64,000 nt of DNA from Agreia sp. PsM10 (GTDB lineage: Bacteria > Actinomycetota > Actinomycetes > Actinomycetales > Microbacteriaceae): the NCBI RefSeq assembly GCF_030433855.1, contig NZ_JARUXC010000009.1:62001-126000 (forward strand). Reading direction: 5' to 3'. This document shows, one piece after another, positions 15,820-24,155 of the stretch. Under the pieces are notes generated by a model. It made no database searches. It was given only the letters and a program-made list of their open reading frames with translations, and was not told where the DNA came from. Within the stretch, counting starts at the first letter, position 1. Every line of letters starts with the position of its first letter. The position numbers and the translations under genes are program-made.

Positions 15820-15838
15820 CCCTGAGCTTGTCGAAGGG
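15820..15838. repeat. CCCTGAGC-type dispersed 19-bp repeat
   Basis: CCCTGAGCTTGTCGAAGGG. Related copies are at 20118-20136, 36541-36559, 36577-36595 and 42487-42505. Partial CTGAGCCCACCCCT units precede it from about 15777. Confidence 0.85.
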
Positions 15839-15839
15839 A

Positions 15840-15899
15840 ATCCATCCGTCAGAAAATGCTCCTCTCCACGCGCAGAAGAGCATCGACTGACGGATGGAT
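15840..15899. repeat. 60-bp imperfect palindrome next to the 19-bp repeat
   Basis: ATCCATCCGTCAG (15840-15852) and CTGACGGATGGAT (15887-15899) are perfect inverted arms. Inside them ATGCTCCTCT and AGAAGAGCAT pair with one mismatch around a short loop. The whole can fold into one long stem. It lies between the divergent methyltransferase and HxlR genes, so it is not in an obvious terminator position; a mobile-repeat origin is more likely. Confidence 0.65.
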
Positions 15900-15968
15900 G
15901 GCGTCCACGGCGTGAGAGCTATGCTTTTCAGAGTTACTTTGAGAAAACTAGCGGCGTAGCGTGGAGGC

Positions 15969-16352
15969 ATGACCCCGAAGCCTGACGCCGCGTCCATCGA
16001 CCTGCACACCTGCGACGCCGCAGTGAGCCTGGCCTTCAGTATCCTGGGCAAGCGGTGGAACGGCATGATCCTCTCGACCCTCGGCTCCGGCGCGCTCTCG
16101 TTCGCGGCGCTCAAGCGCGGCGTTCCGGGCATCAGTGACGCCATGCTCTCCGACCGACTCACCGGCCTGGCCGAGGTGAGGCTGCTCACCCGCAGCGTCG
16201 ACGCCGGCCCGCCGGTCGCCGTCACCTACGCGCTCACCCCGCAGGGCGAGCAGCTGCTGCCCCTGCTCGAGCAGCTCGGACAGTGGGCCGCGGCCAACCT
16301 CGAGCGCCCCGCCGAGAACGAGCCCGACACGACTCCCGCAGAGAAGAAGTAG
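15969..16352 (+). CDS. HxlR-family winged-helix regulator
   Basis: 127 residues with the HxlR signature: an N-terminal Cys (HTCDAAVSLAFSILGKRWNGMIL), then FAALKRGVPGISDAMLSDRLTGL as the recognition segment, then a wing ending VTYALTPQGEQLLPLLEQLGQW. Some HxlR proteins sense electrophiles or quinones through such a Cys, here Cys15. Its stop is only four bases before the large flavin-dependent fusion gene, so it most likely controls that gene and itself. Confidence 0.88.
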   Translation: MTPKPDAASIDLHTCDAAVSLAFSILGKRWNGMILSTLGSGALSFAALKRGVPGISDAMLSDRLTGLAEVRLLTRSVDAGPPVAVTYALTPQGEQLLPLLEQLGQWAAANLERPAENEPDTTPAEKK

Positions 16353-16356
16353 CACC

Positions 16357-18588
16357 ATGGACTACGGACACACCCTCCGCTTCGGCACCTTCGTCACCCC
16401 GTCGGCCGCCCAGCCGCAGGCTCCGGTGCAGCTCGCGCAGCTCTCGGAGACGCTCGGCTACGACCTCGTGACCTTTCAAGATCACCCCTACCAGTCGTCG
16501 TTTCTCGACACCTGGACGCTGATGTCGTTCGTCGCGTCGGCGACCACGCGCATCCATATCGCCCCGAACGTGCTGAACCTGCCCCTGCGACCGGCGCCGG
16601 TCACGGCCCGCGCGGCCGCGTCGCTCGACCTGCTGAGCGGCGGCCGCTTCGACCTCGGCCTCGGCGCGGGCGGGTTCTGGGATGCGATCGAGGCGATGGG
16701 CGGACGCCGCTTGACCCCGGGGCAGGCGGTGGATGCCCTCAGCGAGGCCATCGACATCATGCGCGGCATCTGGGCGGCCGGCGAGCGCTCTGTGCTGAGG
16801 GGCGGCGAGTACTACTCGGTCAACGGGGCGAAGCGCGGGCCGGCGCCGGCGCACGACATTCCGATCTGGGTGGGCGCGTACAAGCCGCGCATGCTGCGGC
16901 TCACAGGCGAGAAGGGCGACGGATGGCTGCCGAGCCTGCCCTACCTCAAGCCCGGCGACCTGCAATCGGGCAACGCGCGCATCGACGACGCGGCGGCCGA
17001 GGCGGGGCGCAATCCCGCAGAGATCCGCCGTTTGCTCAACATCACGGGCACCGAGAGCGTCGACCAGCTCACGAGCATGGCGCTCGACGACGGCGTGGGA
17101 ACCTTCATCGTGATGGGCGACGAGCCGGCGGCGCTGCAGCGTTTCGCCGAGCAGGTGATGGAGCCGGTGCGTGAAGCGGTGGCGACGGAGCGCGCAAGCC
17201 GCGGAACCGTGGCGACCGACAGCATCCGGCCCGCCAGGGCGATCGCGCTGAGGCGCGAGGGCATCTCCTACGACGAGCTGCCCGAGTCGCTGCGCGAGAC
17301 CGCGATCGAGCCCGGAGACACGGCGTACGCGTCGGTGCGCTCCACCTATATGCGCGGCGGCGCGCCCGGCCTGGTGCTGCGTCCGCGAGATGTCGACGGA
17401 GTGCGCGACGCGCTGCTGTTCGCGCGCAGGCACCCGTCGCTGCCGCTCGGAATCCGCAGCGGAGGCCATGGAATCAGCGGGCGCAGCACCAACGACGGCG
17501 GCATCGTGATCGACCTCAAGAACCTGAACGAGATCGAGGTGATCGACGAGGAGAACGGGCTCGTGCGCATCGGCCCCGGCGCCCGGTGGATGGACGTGGC
17601 CGCCGCCCTGCAGCCCTTCGGACTGGCTCTCTCGAGCGGCGACTACGGCGGCGTCGGCGTAGGCGGACTCGCGACCGCGGGCGGCGTCGGCTTTCTGGGC
17701 CGCGAGCACGGGCTCACGATCGACCACATCGTGGCCGCCGACGTGGTGCTCGCCGATGGAACGGTGGCGCACGCCTCGGCTGTGGAGAATTCGGAGCTGT
17801 TCTGGGCCGTCCGCGGCGCGGGCGCGAATGTCGGCATCGTCGTGTCGTTCGACTTCGTGGCCGACCCGGTGGGCGACGTGGGGTGGGCGCAGCTGTCGTT
17901 CCAGGTCGACGACGCGGCGCAGTTTCTCGAGGACTTCGGGGCCCTGCAGGAGTCATCTCCACGCGACACGACGCTCTTCCTGATCCTGAGCGGCGGTCGC
18001 CCGGCGGAGCCCGCGTCGGCGCAGATGTACGGAGTGGTGAACTCCTCGGACCCCGACACGATCATCGCGAGGCTGCAGCCGTTCGCCGAGCTGGCGCCGC
18101 TTGTCGGCCAGCAGGTGCAGCTGCTGCCCTACGCGGCGGTCATGGCGAACGCGTCGGATGTCGCGCACAACGGTCAGGGCGAGCCGTCGTTCCGCTCGGG
18201 GCTGGTCGAGCATCTGGATGCGCCGACCGCCCGCGCCGCGGCCGCCCTGGCGACGTCGGGTTCGGCGCCGTGGTTCCAGATCCGCCCGGTGGGCGGCGCG
18301 ATCAACGACGTGGCCCCGGATGCGACGGCGTACGCCCACAGGTCGGCCAACTTCTCGATCACCTCGGTCGGGCGGAGTGCCCGGTTCGAGCAGCTCTGGG
18401 ACGACCTGGCCGAGCACTTCGACGGCCTGTATCTGAGCTTCGAGAGTCGCACGGGCGAGCAGATCGTGGCGCAGGCTTTTCCGCCGGCGACGCTGCAGCG
18501 GCTTCGCGCGATCAAGGCTGAGGTCGACCCGGACTTCGTGTTCAAAGACAACTTCGGAGTCGCGGCGGAACCGGCCCCGCTGGGCTGA
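16357..18588 (+). CDS. Fusion of LLM flavin-dependent monooxygenase and FAD-linked (BBE-like) oxidase
   Basis: 743 residues with two enzymes in one chain. Residues 1 to about 285 are a luciferase-like monooxygenase (RFGTFVTPS, LLSGGRFDLGLGAGGFWDAI, IPIWVGAYKPRML), using FMN or F420. After a linker, residues of about 320-743 are a vanillyl-alcohol-oxidase-fold oxidase with the covalent FAD histidine in RSGGHGISG (His371), the GVGGLATAGGVGFLGREHGL segment and a berberine-bridge-type C-terminus (FKDNFGV). The second FAD-linking Cys of bicovalent BBE enzymes is absent (SGDYGG at that place). The reading frame is uninterrupted. HxlR lies directly upstream in the same operon. Substrate is unknown. 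Confidence 0.9.
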   Translation: MDYGHTLRFGTFVTPSAAQPQAPVQLAQLSETLGYDLVTFQDHPYQSSFLDTWTLMSFVASATTRIHIAPNVLNLPLRPAPVTARAAASLDLLSGGRFDLGLGAGGFWDAIEAMGGRRLTPGQAVDALSEAIDIMRGIWAAGERSVLRGGEYYSVNGAKRGPAPAHDIPIWVGAYKPRMLRLTGEKGDGWLPSLPYLKPGDLQSGNARIDDAAAEAGRNPAEIRRLLNITGTESVDQLTSMALDDGVGTFIVMGDEPAALQRFAEQVMEPVREAVATERASRGTVATDSIRPARAIALRREGISYDELPESLRETAIEPGDTAYASVRSTYMRGGAPGLVLRPRDVDGVRDALLFARRHPSLPLGIRSGGHGISGRSTNDGGIVIDLKNLNEIEVIDEENGLVRIGPGARWMDVAAALQPFGLALSSGDYGGVGVGGLATAGGVGFLGREHGLTIDHIVAADVVLADGTVAHASAVENSELFWAVRGAGANVGIVVSFDFVADPVGDVGWAQLSFQVDDAAQFLEDFGALQESSPRDTTLFLILSGGRPAEPASAQMYGVVNSSDPDTIIARLQPFAELAPLVGQQVQLLPYAAVMANASDVAHNGQGEPSFRSGLVEHLDAPTARAAAALATSGSAPWFQIRPVGGAINDVAPDATAYAHRSANFSITSVGRSARFEQLWDDLAEHFDGLYLSFESRTGEQIVAQAFPPATLQRLRAIKAEVDPDFVFKDNFGVAAEPAPLG

Positions 18589-18592
18589 GTGT

Positions 18593-19231
18593 CTAGGTGG
18601 GCCGCTGATGTGGCGGACGTTTGGTCGAAGCCGGTGCACGGCGAGTGAGTTTCTGACGACCTCTGGATCGGACGTAGCGAGCGATGCCCCTGATTTCCGA
18701 CCAAGCCGTCACGGGATCGAGTCCTGCGGCGCGCTGGACCGTGTTCACTTTCCAGTTGCCGAACATCGCCCATACCCAACTCAAACCGAACAGGCCTCCG
18801 ATGGCGATGATGAAAACAAGGGTCATGCGATCGGAAGTAGTGTACTCAGACGGTCGCGAGGAGAGGTCGGCACCTGCTGCGCACAAGAAGACACCGATAA
18901 ATACGGTAATTGCGCCGAGTTGCCCGACAATAATGGTCGGGATTCCCGAGCGGATCGCGCGCTGATTGAACTCGGCGACATTCACGCGAAAGGTGCTCTC
19001 CGCTTGAGCCGCCAGATCTCTGTAAACCGCTAGATCCTTGTCACTTGCTAGTGAATTGGCTTCACTCTCATGGGCCAACTGCCTGAGCTGCGTGGAGAGG
19101 CGGAATGCGACCTCGGCGCGCTCGGCATACACCTTCGACCGATTACTCCGAATGCTGACTATCAGCCCGACAGCGCTGACGGACAGAGCTCCTAGTGAGG
19201 CAATGATTCCAACGAAATTGGTCCAGTCCAT
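18593..19231 (-). CDS. Hypothetical membrane protein, lower GC than surroundings
   Basis: 212 residues. A transmembrane helix opens the protein (FVGIIASLGALSVSAVGLIVSI), followed by about 70 soluble, partly helical residues. Two more membrane segments follow (IPTIIVGQLGAITVFIGVFL and LVFIIAIGGLFGLSWVWAMF), then a basic tail. I recognise no family. It converges on the fusion gene with a four-base gap. Together with the next gene it forms a small block whose codon use is more AT-rich than its neighbours, which suggests transfer. Confidence 0.6.
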   Translation of the reverse strand: MDWTNFVGIIASLGALSVSAVGLIVSIRSNRSKVYAERAEVAFRLSTQLRQLAHESEANSLASDKDLAVYRDLAAQAESTFRVNVAEFNQRAIRSGIPTIIVGQLGAITVFIGVFLCAAGADLSSRPSEYTTSDRMTLVFIIAIGGLFGLSWVWAMFGNWKVNTVQRAAGLDPVTAWSEIRGIARYVRSRGRQKLTRRAPASTKRPPHQRPT

Positions 19232-19381
19232 GCGGGTTCCTCCGGAGGCTTTTTGCGAGCGGCATAGTGCTCACGTCCGACGGTAGCTGGGGCCCCCGAC
19301 GTTACAGCGATGGTGAAAAGACCCTCGGCGCCGTTTCCAAATTCGTCTCGACGAGATCATGTCGTAGTACCGCGACATCGT

Positions 19382-19957
19382 CTATTGGGCGGCAGCCGCC
19401 GACATCTCGAGCGTCCACGTCTGGGAACGTTTTGTTGCGTCAATCAGAGCGTCAAGCTCACTAAGAATGAGTTCGCTATCGCGGCCATCGCGCCACACGA
19501 TAAAAGTGCGCCAGACGTAGGAAAGGTTATTCGTACGCGACACGTGGTCAGTTCCGCGCCCAGCCCGCACTAGGTCGCGAACCTTGTCCAGAATTGCAAT
19601 GTCGGTCGAATCGGTGGCGAGTATCCGCGCACTCGCGATGCTCGCCAACACCGGCCAATCTTCAACGAGATGAGCTTTTCGCCGGAAGAACGTGGGTCTG
19701 GACGTTCGAAGGTGATGAGAAAAGGCTGCGATGTCGGAGTTCATTCGGGTCAGAGCTTCGTTCATCTGCTTTCGCTCTGTAATTACTCTGTCCTGTCTTC
19801 GCAGGATAGTTGTGAGCAAGAAAGAAAGACCCGCACCGGCCACGACGCCAAGCAATGTTGCGAGCGCAGTGGCGAGGAACGAATTTAGGTTGAATTCGTC
19901 GAGGGACTGGGTTAACTGATCAATGCTGCAAATAATCGTCTGAGGATCGCAAGTCAT
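19382..19957 (-). CDS. Hypothetical single-pass membrane protein
   Basis: 191 residues: a short N-terminus with two Cys (CDPQTIICSI), one strong transmembrane segment (LATALATLLGVVAGAGLSFLLTTIL), then a basic stretch (RRQDRVITERKQ) and about 120 soluble residues with no motif I can name (KVRDLVRAGRGTDHV, SYVWRTFIVWRDGRDSEL). It is 150 bases upstream of the other AT-richer membrane gene on the same strand, and the two may be co-transcribed. Nothing recognisable lies in 19232-19381. Confidence 0.55.
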   Translation of the reverse strand: MTCDPQTIICSIDQLTQSLDEFNLNSFLATALATLLGVVAGAGLSFLLTTILRRQDRVITERKQMNEALTRMNSDIAAFSHHLRTSRPTFFRRKAHLVEDWPVLASIASARILATDSTDIAILDKVRDLVRAGRGTDHVSRTNNLSYVWRTFIVWRDGRDSELILSELDALIDATKRSQTWTLEMSAAAAQ

Positions 19958-20117
19958 GGCTCGAGGTTATTGCTGCTTGGCACATCCATTGGGGCGTAGA
20001 TGCTCTTATCCGCGCGAATAGGGGCAGTGCCTCACGGATGGATGACGGCGGCCGACTGCCTCCTACTTGGTGTGCTCCGCAAAGAGGCAGTGGAAGCCTG
20101 GTGACGTGGGACCGGCG

Positions 20118-20136
20118 CCCTTCGACAGGCTCAGGG
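20118..20136. repeat. CCCTGAGC-type dispersed 19-bp repeat (minus orientation)
   Basis: CCCTTCGACAGGCTCAGGG on the plus strand. It abuts the decayed isomerase fragment and provides the TGA codon (complement of 20131-20133) that ends that frame. Confidence 0.85.
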
Positions 20137-20560
20137 ATCGAGGCGCACCTCGCCCGCGAGGTGCACGTGCGCCCCGAGTTCGGCGAAGGCCACCGCCTTG
20201 GCAAGCAGGGCTGCATCGGCGGTCGCCGCATCCGGTGCATACGCGACCTGCATGTGATTCGCCCTGTGTCGGGTATGGAATGATCGCGGCTGACGCCGTG
20301 CAGCACCACGTGCACGATGGGCCACTAGATGTTGGTGGCCTGCCACCGGCGCGACGTCTCTTCGGCCGGCAGCGAGACCGCCGAGACCCGACCGATGTCG
20401 AGGTGCAGCTCGCTCTCCCACCCGACTCCGACGCTGGCGGCTCTTTACGAGAAGGTGCCCGAGTGGGGCCACGTCGCTCTCGACTTCACGCCGCGGCTGA
20501 AGCTCCTTCTCGGTGCACTCGCGACGGGGCTGGCGGCGACTCCTGCGCACTCGTGATCAG
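20131..20560 (-). pseudogene. Decayed C-terminal fragment, possibly an L-fucose-isomerase-like protein
   Basis: On the minus strand two frames read as pieces of one protein. The first gives ELHLDIGRVSAVSLPAEET, a TAG stop (20327-20325), then WPIVHVVLHGVSRDH. The second, shifted, gives ANHMQVAYAPDAATADAAL and LAKAVAFAELGAHVHLAGEV and ends in the repeat at 20118-20136. The HGVSRDH...NHMQVAYAPD pattern resembles the C-terminal region of L-fucose/arabinose-isomerase-like proteins as I remember them; I am not certain of the family. A further in-frame stop lies near 20450. There is no start or N-terminal domain. Confidence 0.45.
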
Positions 20561-20686
20561 TCGACGCGTCATCCGAGCTCGAGTCATGACCGAACTCTCA
20601 CACGGAAGCGCATCTGGTTCAAGCGGCTGCGGCCAGTCGGCTCGGGGTGCGAAGCTGAAGCGCGCGGCCCACGGAAAGGAAACACC

Positions 20687-21688
20687 ATGCTCACGGTTCT
20701 GTTCATCGGCGGCAACGGCATCATCAGTTCGGCGTGCAGCCGACTGGCGGTCGCGCGGGGTTTCGACCTGACTCTGCTGAACCGGGGTCGCGACACAACG
20801 CGGCCGCCGATCGATGGTGTCGAGACCATCGTCGGCGACTCGACGGATGCGCAGAGCATGCGGGATGCGCTCGGCGAGAGGACGTTCGACGTGGTCGTCA
20901 ACTTCCGTGCCTTCAGCCCTGAGCAGGTGAAGGCCGACGTCGACCTCTTCCGCGATCGCACCGGCCAGTACATCTTCATCAGTTCGGCGTCGGCGTACCA
21001 GAAGCCGGTAACCCGCTTTCCGATCGTCGAGTCGACCCCGCTCAAGAACCCGTTCTGGCAGTACTCGAGAGACAAGATCGCGTGCGAGCGGGTGTTGATG
21101 GATGCGTTCGACGAGCACGATTTTCCGGTCACCATCGTGCGCCCGTCTCACACTTACGACCGCACGCTGGTGCCCCTCGACGGCGGCTGGACGGTGATCG
21201 AACGCATGCGGCAGGGCAAGCCGACGCTGGTGCACGGCGACGGTACCTCGCTGTGGACGCTGACCAATCACCGCGACGTGGCTCGCGGCCTGGTGGGCCT
21301 GCTCGGCCTCACGCGCAGCATCGGCGACGCCATCCACATCACCGGCGACGAGATCCTCACCTGGGACATGATCGCGAACGAGCTCGCGGCCGCCGCCGGC
21401 ACCACGGCGCACCTCGTGCACGCGGCGTCGACGGAGGTGGCGCAGTCCTTTCCGGAATGGGCGGACGGAATCCTCGGCGACAAGGCGCACTCCCTGATCT
21501 TCGACAACAGCAAGATCAAGGCGCTGGTTCCCGACTTCGTCGCCAGCGTGCCGTTCTCCCTCGGAGCTCGGGAGATCGTCGGCTGGTACGACGAGGACCC
21601 GAGCCGACAGGTGGTCGACCGCGAACTCGACGCTCGAATCGACGCGTTCGTGGCGCGCGTCTCGGACCGCGTCTCGGACTGCCGATGA
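20687..21688 (+). CDS. NAD-dependent epimerase/dehydratase family protein
   Basis: 333 residues from an ATG with GGAAAGGA upstream. An extended-SDR Rossmann motif (LFIGGNGIISSACSRLAV) is at the N-terminus, the strand FDVVVNFRAFSPEQV follows, and the active-site region is FISSASAYQKP with a YSRDKIACERVL segment providing Tyr-x3-Lys. The C-terminal half binds the substrate sugar or nucleotide in related enzymes. It resembles isoflavone-reductase/UDP-sugar-epimerase-like proteins, but substrate is not predictable. The stop overlaps the amidase start (ATGA), so the two are co-translated. Confidence 0.85.
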   Translation: MLTVLFIGGNGIISSACSRLAVARGFDLTLLNRGRDTTRPPIDGVETIVGDSTDAQSMRDALGERTFDVVVNFRAFSPEQVKADVDLFRDRTGQYIFISSASAYQKPVTRFPIVESTPLKNPFWQYSRDKIACERVLMDAFDEHDFPVTIVRPSHTYDRTLVPLDGGWTVIERMRQGKPTLVHGDGTSLWTLTNHRDVARGLVGLLGLTRSIGDAIHITGDEILTWDMIANELAAAAGTTAHLVHAASTEVAQSFPEWADGILGDKAHSLIFDNSKIKALVPDFVASVPFSLGAREIVGWYDEDPSRQVVDRELDARIDAFVARVSDRVSDCR

Positions 21689-23043
21689 GTTCTGACCTTC
21701 GCGGCCTGTCGATCGCTCGGCTGCGCGAGGCGCAGGAGGCGCGCGAGCTGAGCGCGGTGGAGATCGCGCAGGAGTTCATCGCCGCAGTCCTGCGCGATGA
21801 CACGAACGCCGTCGTCGAGCGCGACGATCAGGATGCGCTCGGCCAGGCGCGGCGGATCGACGATCGGCGGGCGGCGGGGGAGGACCTCGGGCCGCTCGCC
21901 GGAATCCCGCTCACGATCAAGGACTCGTTCGCTGTGGCCGGGCTGCGCAGCTCGCTGGGCACCGCCGATTCCCGGCGCCCGGTGACGCGGGATGCTCCGG
22001 CGGTCGCCCTGCTGCGCGCGGCCGGCGGCGTGATGCTCGGCAAGTCGAACGTGTCGGAAGGCCTCGCCTCGTCGCACACCGACAACCCGCTGTATGGCCG
22101 CACCGCGAACCCGTGGAACGCCGCGCGTACCGCTGGAGGCTCGTCGGGCGGATCGGCGGCTGCCGTGGCCGGGCTCCTCAGCTGCGGCGATCTCGGCAGC
22201 GACCTCTCGGGATCGATCCGGGTGCCGGCGGCCTGGTGCGGGGTCTACGGTCACCGCCCGTCGACGGGATTCGTGTCGAAGCGCGGCCACCTGCCGTGGC
22301 CGCTCGACACGGCACTCGAGCCCACGGTCTCGGCGGCGGGGCCGCTCGCCCGCTCGGCCGACGACCTGCTCGAGCTCTTCTCGGTGCTCGCGACCCCGGA
22401 TGCGCCGTGGCGGCTCGGTCTGCCGGCCTCACCCGAGCGGCTGGCGGGCCTGCGCGTGGGACTCTGGCCGCAGGCATCCGGTGTGCCGATCGACGGCGAG
22501 ACCTCGGATGCCGTGGCCGCCTTCGCCGACCGGCTCGCCCGGGCGGGGTGCCGGGTCGAACGCGTCGACGCGTCGGTTCTCGAGTCGGATCGTGTGGAGG
22601 AGCTGTTCGCGCGGCTGGTCGACGTGGAGCTGTCGTACAGCGAGCACGCGGAGCCGCTCGCGGTGTCGATGGCCGAGGTGTGGTCGCTTTGGGACGAGCA
22701 GCGCGCGGTGCGAGCGCGGTGGGAGCGCCTGTTTGACACGGTCGACGTGGTGATCTCTCCGGTGGTGGGCTTCGCCGCCCCGATCGTGCACGGGCCGGGA
22801 GCGGTGTCGGTCGACGATCGCCGCGACGAGATCGGCCGCTTCAGCCGCCTGGCGAACCTGGTGATGGGCCCAAGCACGGTCATGCCGATCGGGCTCGGCG
22901 CCGAGTCGGGGATGCCCATCGCGGTGCAGGCGATCGGTCGCCACGGAGACGACCTGAGGACGATCGGCTTCGCGCGCCTGTGCGCAGCCGAGGGAGTAGC
23001 CGGGCCTCTTGGCCCGCCTGCTCGCACTGCGCCGATTGAGTAG
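21685..23043 (+). CDS. Amidase-signature family amidase
   Basis: 452 residues. The Ser-Ser-Lys triad is in place: Lys79 (LTIKDSFAV), cis-Ser in TAGGSSGGSAAAVA (about Ser154) and nucleophile in GSDLSGSIRVPAAWCG (Ser177). The usual GTDTGGSIR reads GSDLSGSIR here, a conservative change. It hydrolyses an amide; specificity is unknown. It is coupled to the SDR epimerase, so both may act on one amide-bearing metabolite. Confidence 0.88.
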   Translation: MSSDLRGLSIARLREAQEARELSAVEIAQEFIAAVLRDDTNAVVERDDQDALGQARRIDDRRAAGEDLGPLAGIPLTIKDSFAVAGLRSSLGTADSRRPVTRDAPAVALLRAAGGVMLGKSNVSEGLASSHTDNPLYGRTANPWNAARTAGGSSGGSAAAVAGLLSCGDLGSDLSGSIRVPAAWCGVYGHRPSTGFVSKRGHLPWPLDTALEPTVSAAGPLARSADDLLELFSVLATPDAPWRLGLPASPERLAGLRVGLWPQASGVPIDGETSDAVAAFADRLARAGCRVERVDASVLESDRVEELFARLVDVELSYSEHAEPLAVSMAEVWSLWDEQRAVRARWERLFDTVDVVISPVVGFAAPIVHGPGAVSVDDRRDEIGRFSRLANLVMGPSTVMPIGLGAESGMPIAVQAIGRHGDDLRTIGFARLCAAEGVAGPLGPPARTAPIE

Positions 23044-23061
23044 CTCGTTCGCTGGGCGCCC

Positions 23062-23115
23062 AGTTGCCCTCATCCGCCGCTTCAGTGAGTGACGAGGCGG
23101 CGGATTCGGGCAACT
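23062..23115. repeat. Dispersed hairpin repeat, copy B
   Basis: AGTTGCCCTCATCCGCCGC (23062-23080) and GCGGCGGATTCGGGCAACT (23097-23115) are 19-base inverted arms with two mismatches and a 16-base loop beginning TTCAGTG. The same architecture and loop start occur at 26698-26751. It sits between the convergent amidase and SDR genes and could also end their transcripts. Confidence 0.85.
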
Positions 23116-23134
23116 CGATCGCCGCCGCCGGCGC

Positions 23135-24058
23135 TCAGGCGACAGGGTTCGTGACCGCACCGATGGGGAAGCTCACTCCGGTGAGCTCCTCAGAGACTGT
23201 CCACAGGCGCTGCTGCACCGCTTCGTTGTGGGAGTCGGGGCTGGAGGCGACGAGCTTCGGATATCCCCGGTTCTGCCCGAGCCCGCCGGGGCCGTAGTAC
23301 TGTCCGCCGACAACGCTCGGGTCGGTGGCGGCGCGCACGGCGGGCAGGGCGCCCATCTCGGGCCTCTGCGTGATCAGCGGTGCGACCAGGGTGAGGGGCA
23401 CGCGCACGATCGCGGGAGTGCTGCGCGGAAGTTCGGTGTTGGCGACGCCGGGATGCCCGGCCACAGCGATGGTCGTGCCGTGCGATGCGAGCCGACGCTG
23501 CAGCTCGTAGGTGAACATCAGATTGGCCAGCTTGGATTGGCCGTAGGCGGCGGCGCGGCCGTAGGAGTTCTCCCACTGCAGGTCGTCGAAATGAATGGCG
23601 GCCCGGATGCGGTGGCCGTTGCTGCTCACCGTCACGACGCGTGATCCGGGCACGGGCAGGAGTCGGTCGAGGAGCAGGCCGGTGAGCGCGAAGTGGCCGA
23701 GGTGGTTGGTGCCGAACTGCAGCTCGAAGCCGTCGGCGGTCGTCTGCTTCGGCGTGTACATGACGCCGGCGTTGTTGATCAGCAGGTCGATACGCGGGTG
23801 GGATGCCCGCAGCTCGGCCGCCGCCGATCGCACCGATTCGAGAGAGCTCAGGTCGAGCGCCTGCACGGCGACGTCACCACGGATGCGGGCAGCGGCCTGC
23901 TTTCCTTTCTCGACGTTGCGCACGGCCATCACTACTGTGGCGCCGCGTTCGGCAAGCATGCGGGCGGTCTCGAACCCCAGCCCCGTGTTGGCGCCGGTGA
24001 CGATCGCCACCCTCCCGCGCTGGTCGGGGATGCTCTGCTCGGTGAAGTTCTGGCTCAT
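23135..24058 (-). CDS. SDR-family oxidoreductase (retinol-dehydrogenase-like)
   Basis: 307 residues with the motif TGANTGLGFETAR at about 21-33, NNAGVMYTP (about 93-101), the catalytic Ser in VTVSSNGHR and Tyr-x3-Lys in YGQSK. This is the WW-oxidoreductase/retinol-dehydrogenase-like group of SDRs, NADP-dependent. The ATG at 24058 has GGAGAG upstream. It is divergent from a TetR gene with paired operators between them, so it is probably the repressed target. Confidence 0.88.
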   Translation of the reverse strand: MSQNFTEQSIPDQRGRVAIVTGANTGLGFETARMLAERGATVVMAVRNVEKGKQAAARIRGDVAVQALDLSSLESVRSAAAELRASHPRIDLLINNAGVMYTPKQTTADGFELQFGTNHLGHFALTGLLLDRLLPVPGSRVVTVSSNGHRIRAAIHFDDLQWENSYGRAAAYGQSKLANLMFTYELQRRLASHGTTIAVAGHPGVANTELPRSTPAIVRVPLTLVAPLITQRPEMGALPAVRAATDPSVVGGQYYGPGGLGQNRGYPKLVASSPDSHNEAVQQRLWTVSEELTGVSFPIGAVTNPVA

Positions 24059-24103
24059 GAATCTCTCCTAAAATACTTGCGGTCTGTTATCTAGGACGAT
24101 AAA

Positions 24104-24137
24104 GGACCGACGGTCTACTGTCAAGGAACCGGCGGTC
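24104..24137. promoter_or_regulatory. Paired operators between the SDR and TetR genes
   Basis: GACCGACGGTC (24105-24115) is a perfect palindrome about its central A. A second, related site GAACCGGCGGTC (24126-24137) contains the palindrome ACCGGCGGT. The centres are 22 bases apart. A third half-site TTGCGGTCTG lies near 24078. The spacing and position fit cooperative binding by two TetR dimers to shut both divergent promoters. Confidence 0.65.
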
Positions 24138-24155
24138 TTTTGTTAGGCTGGGGCC

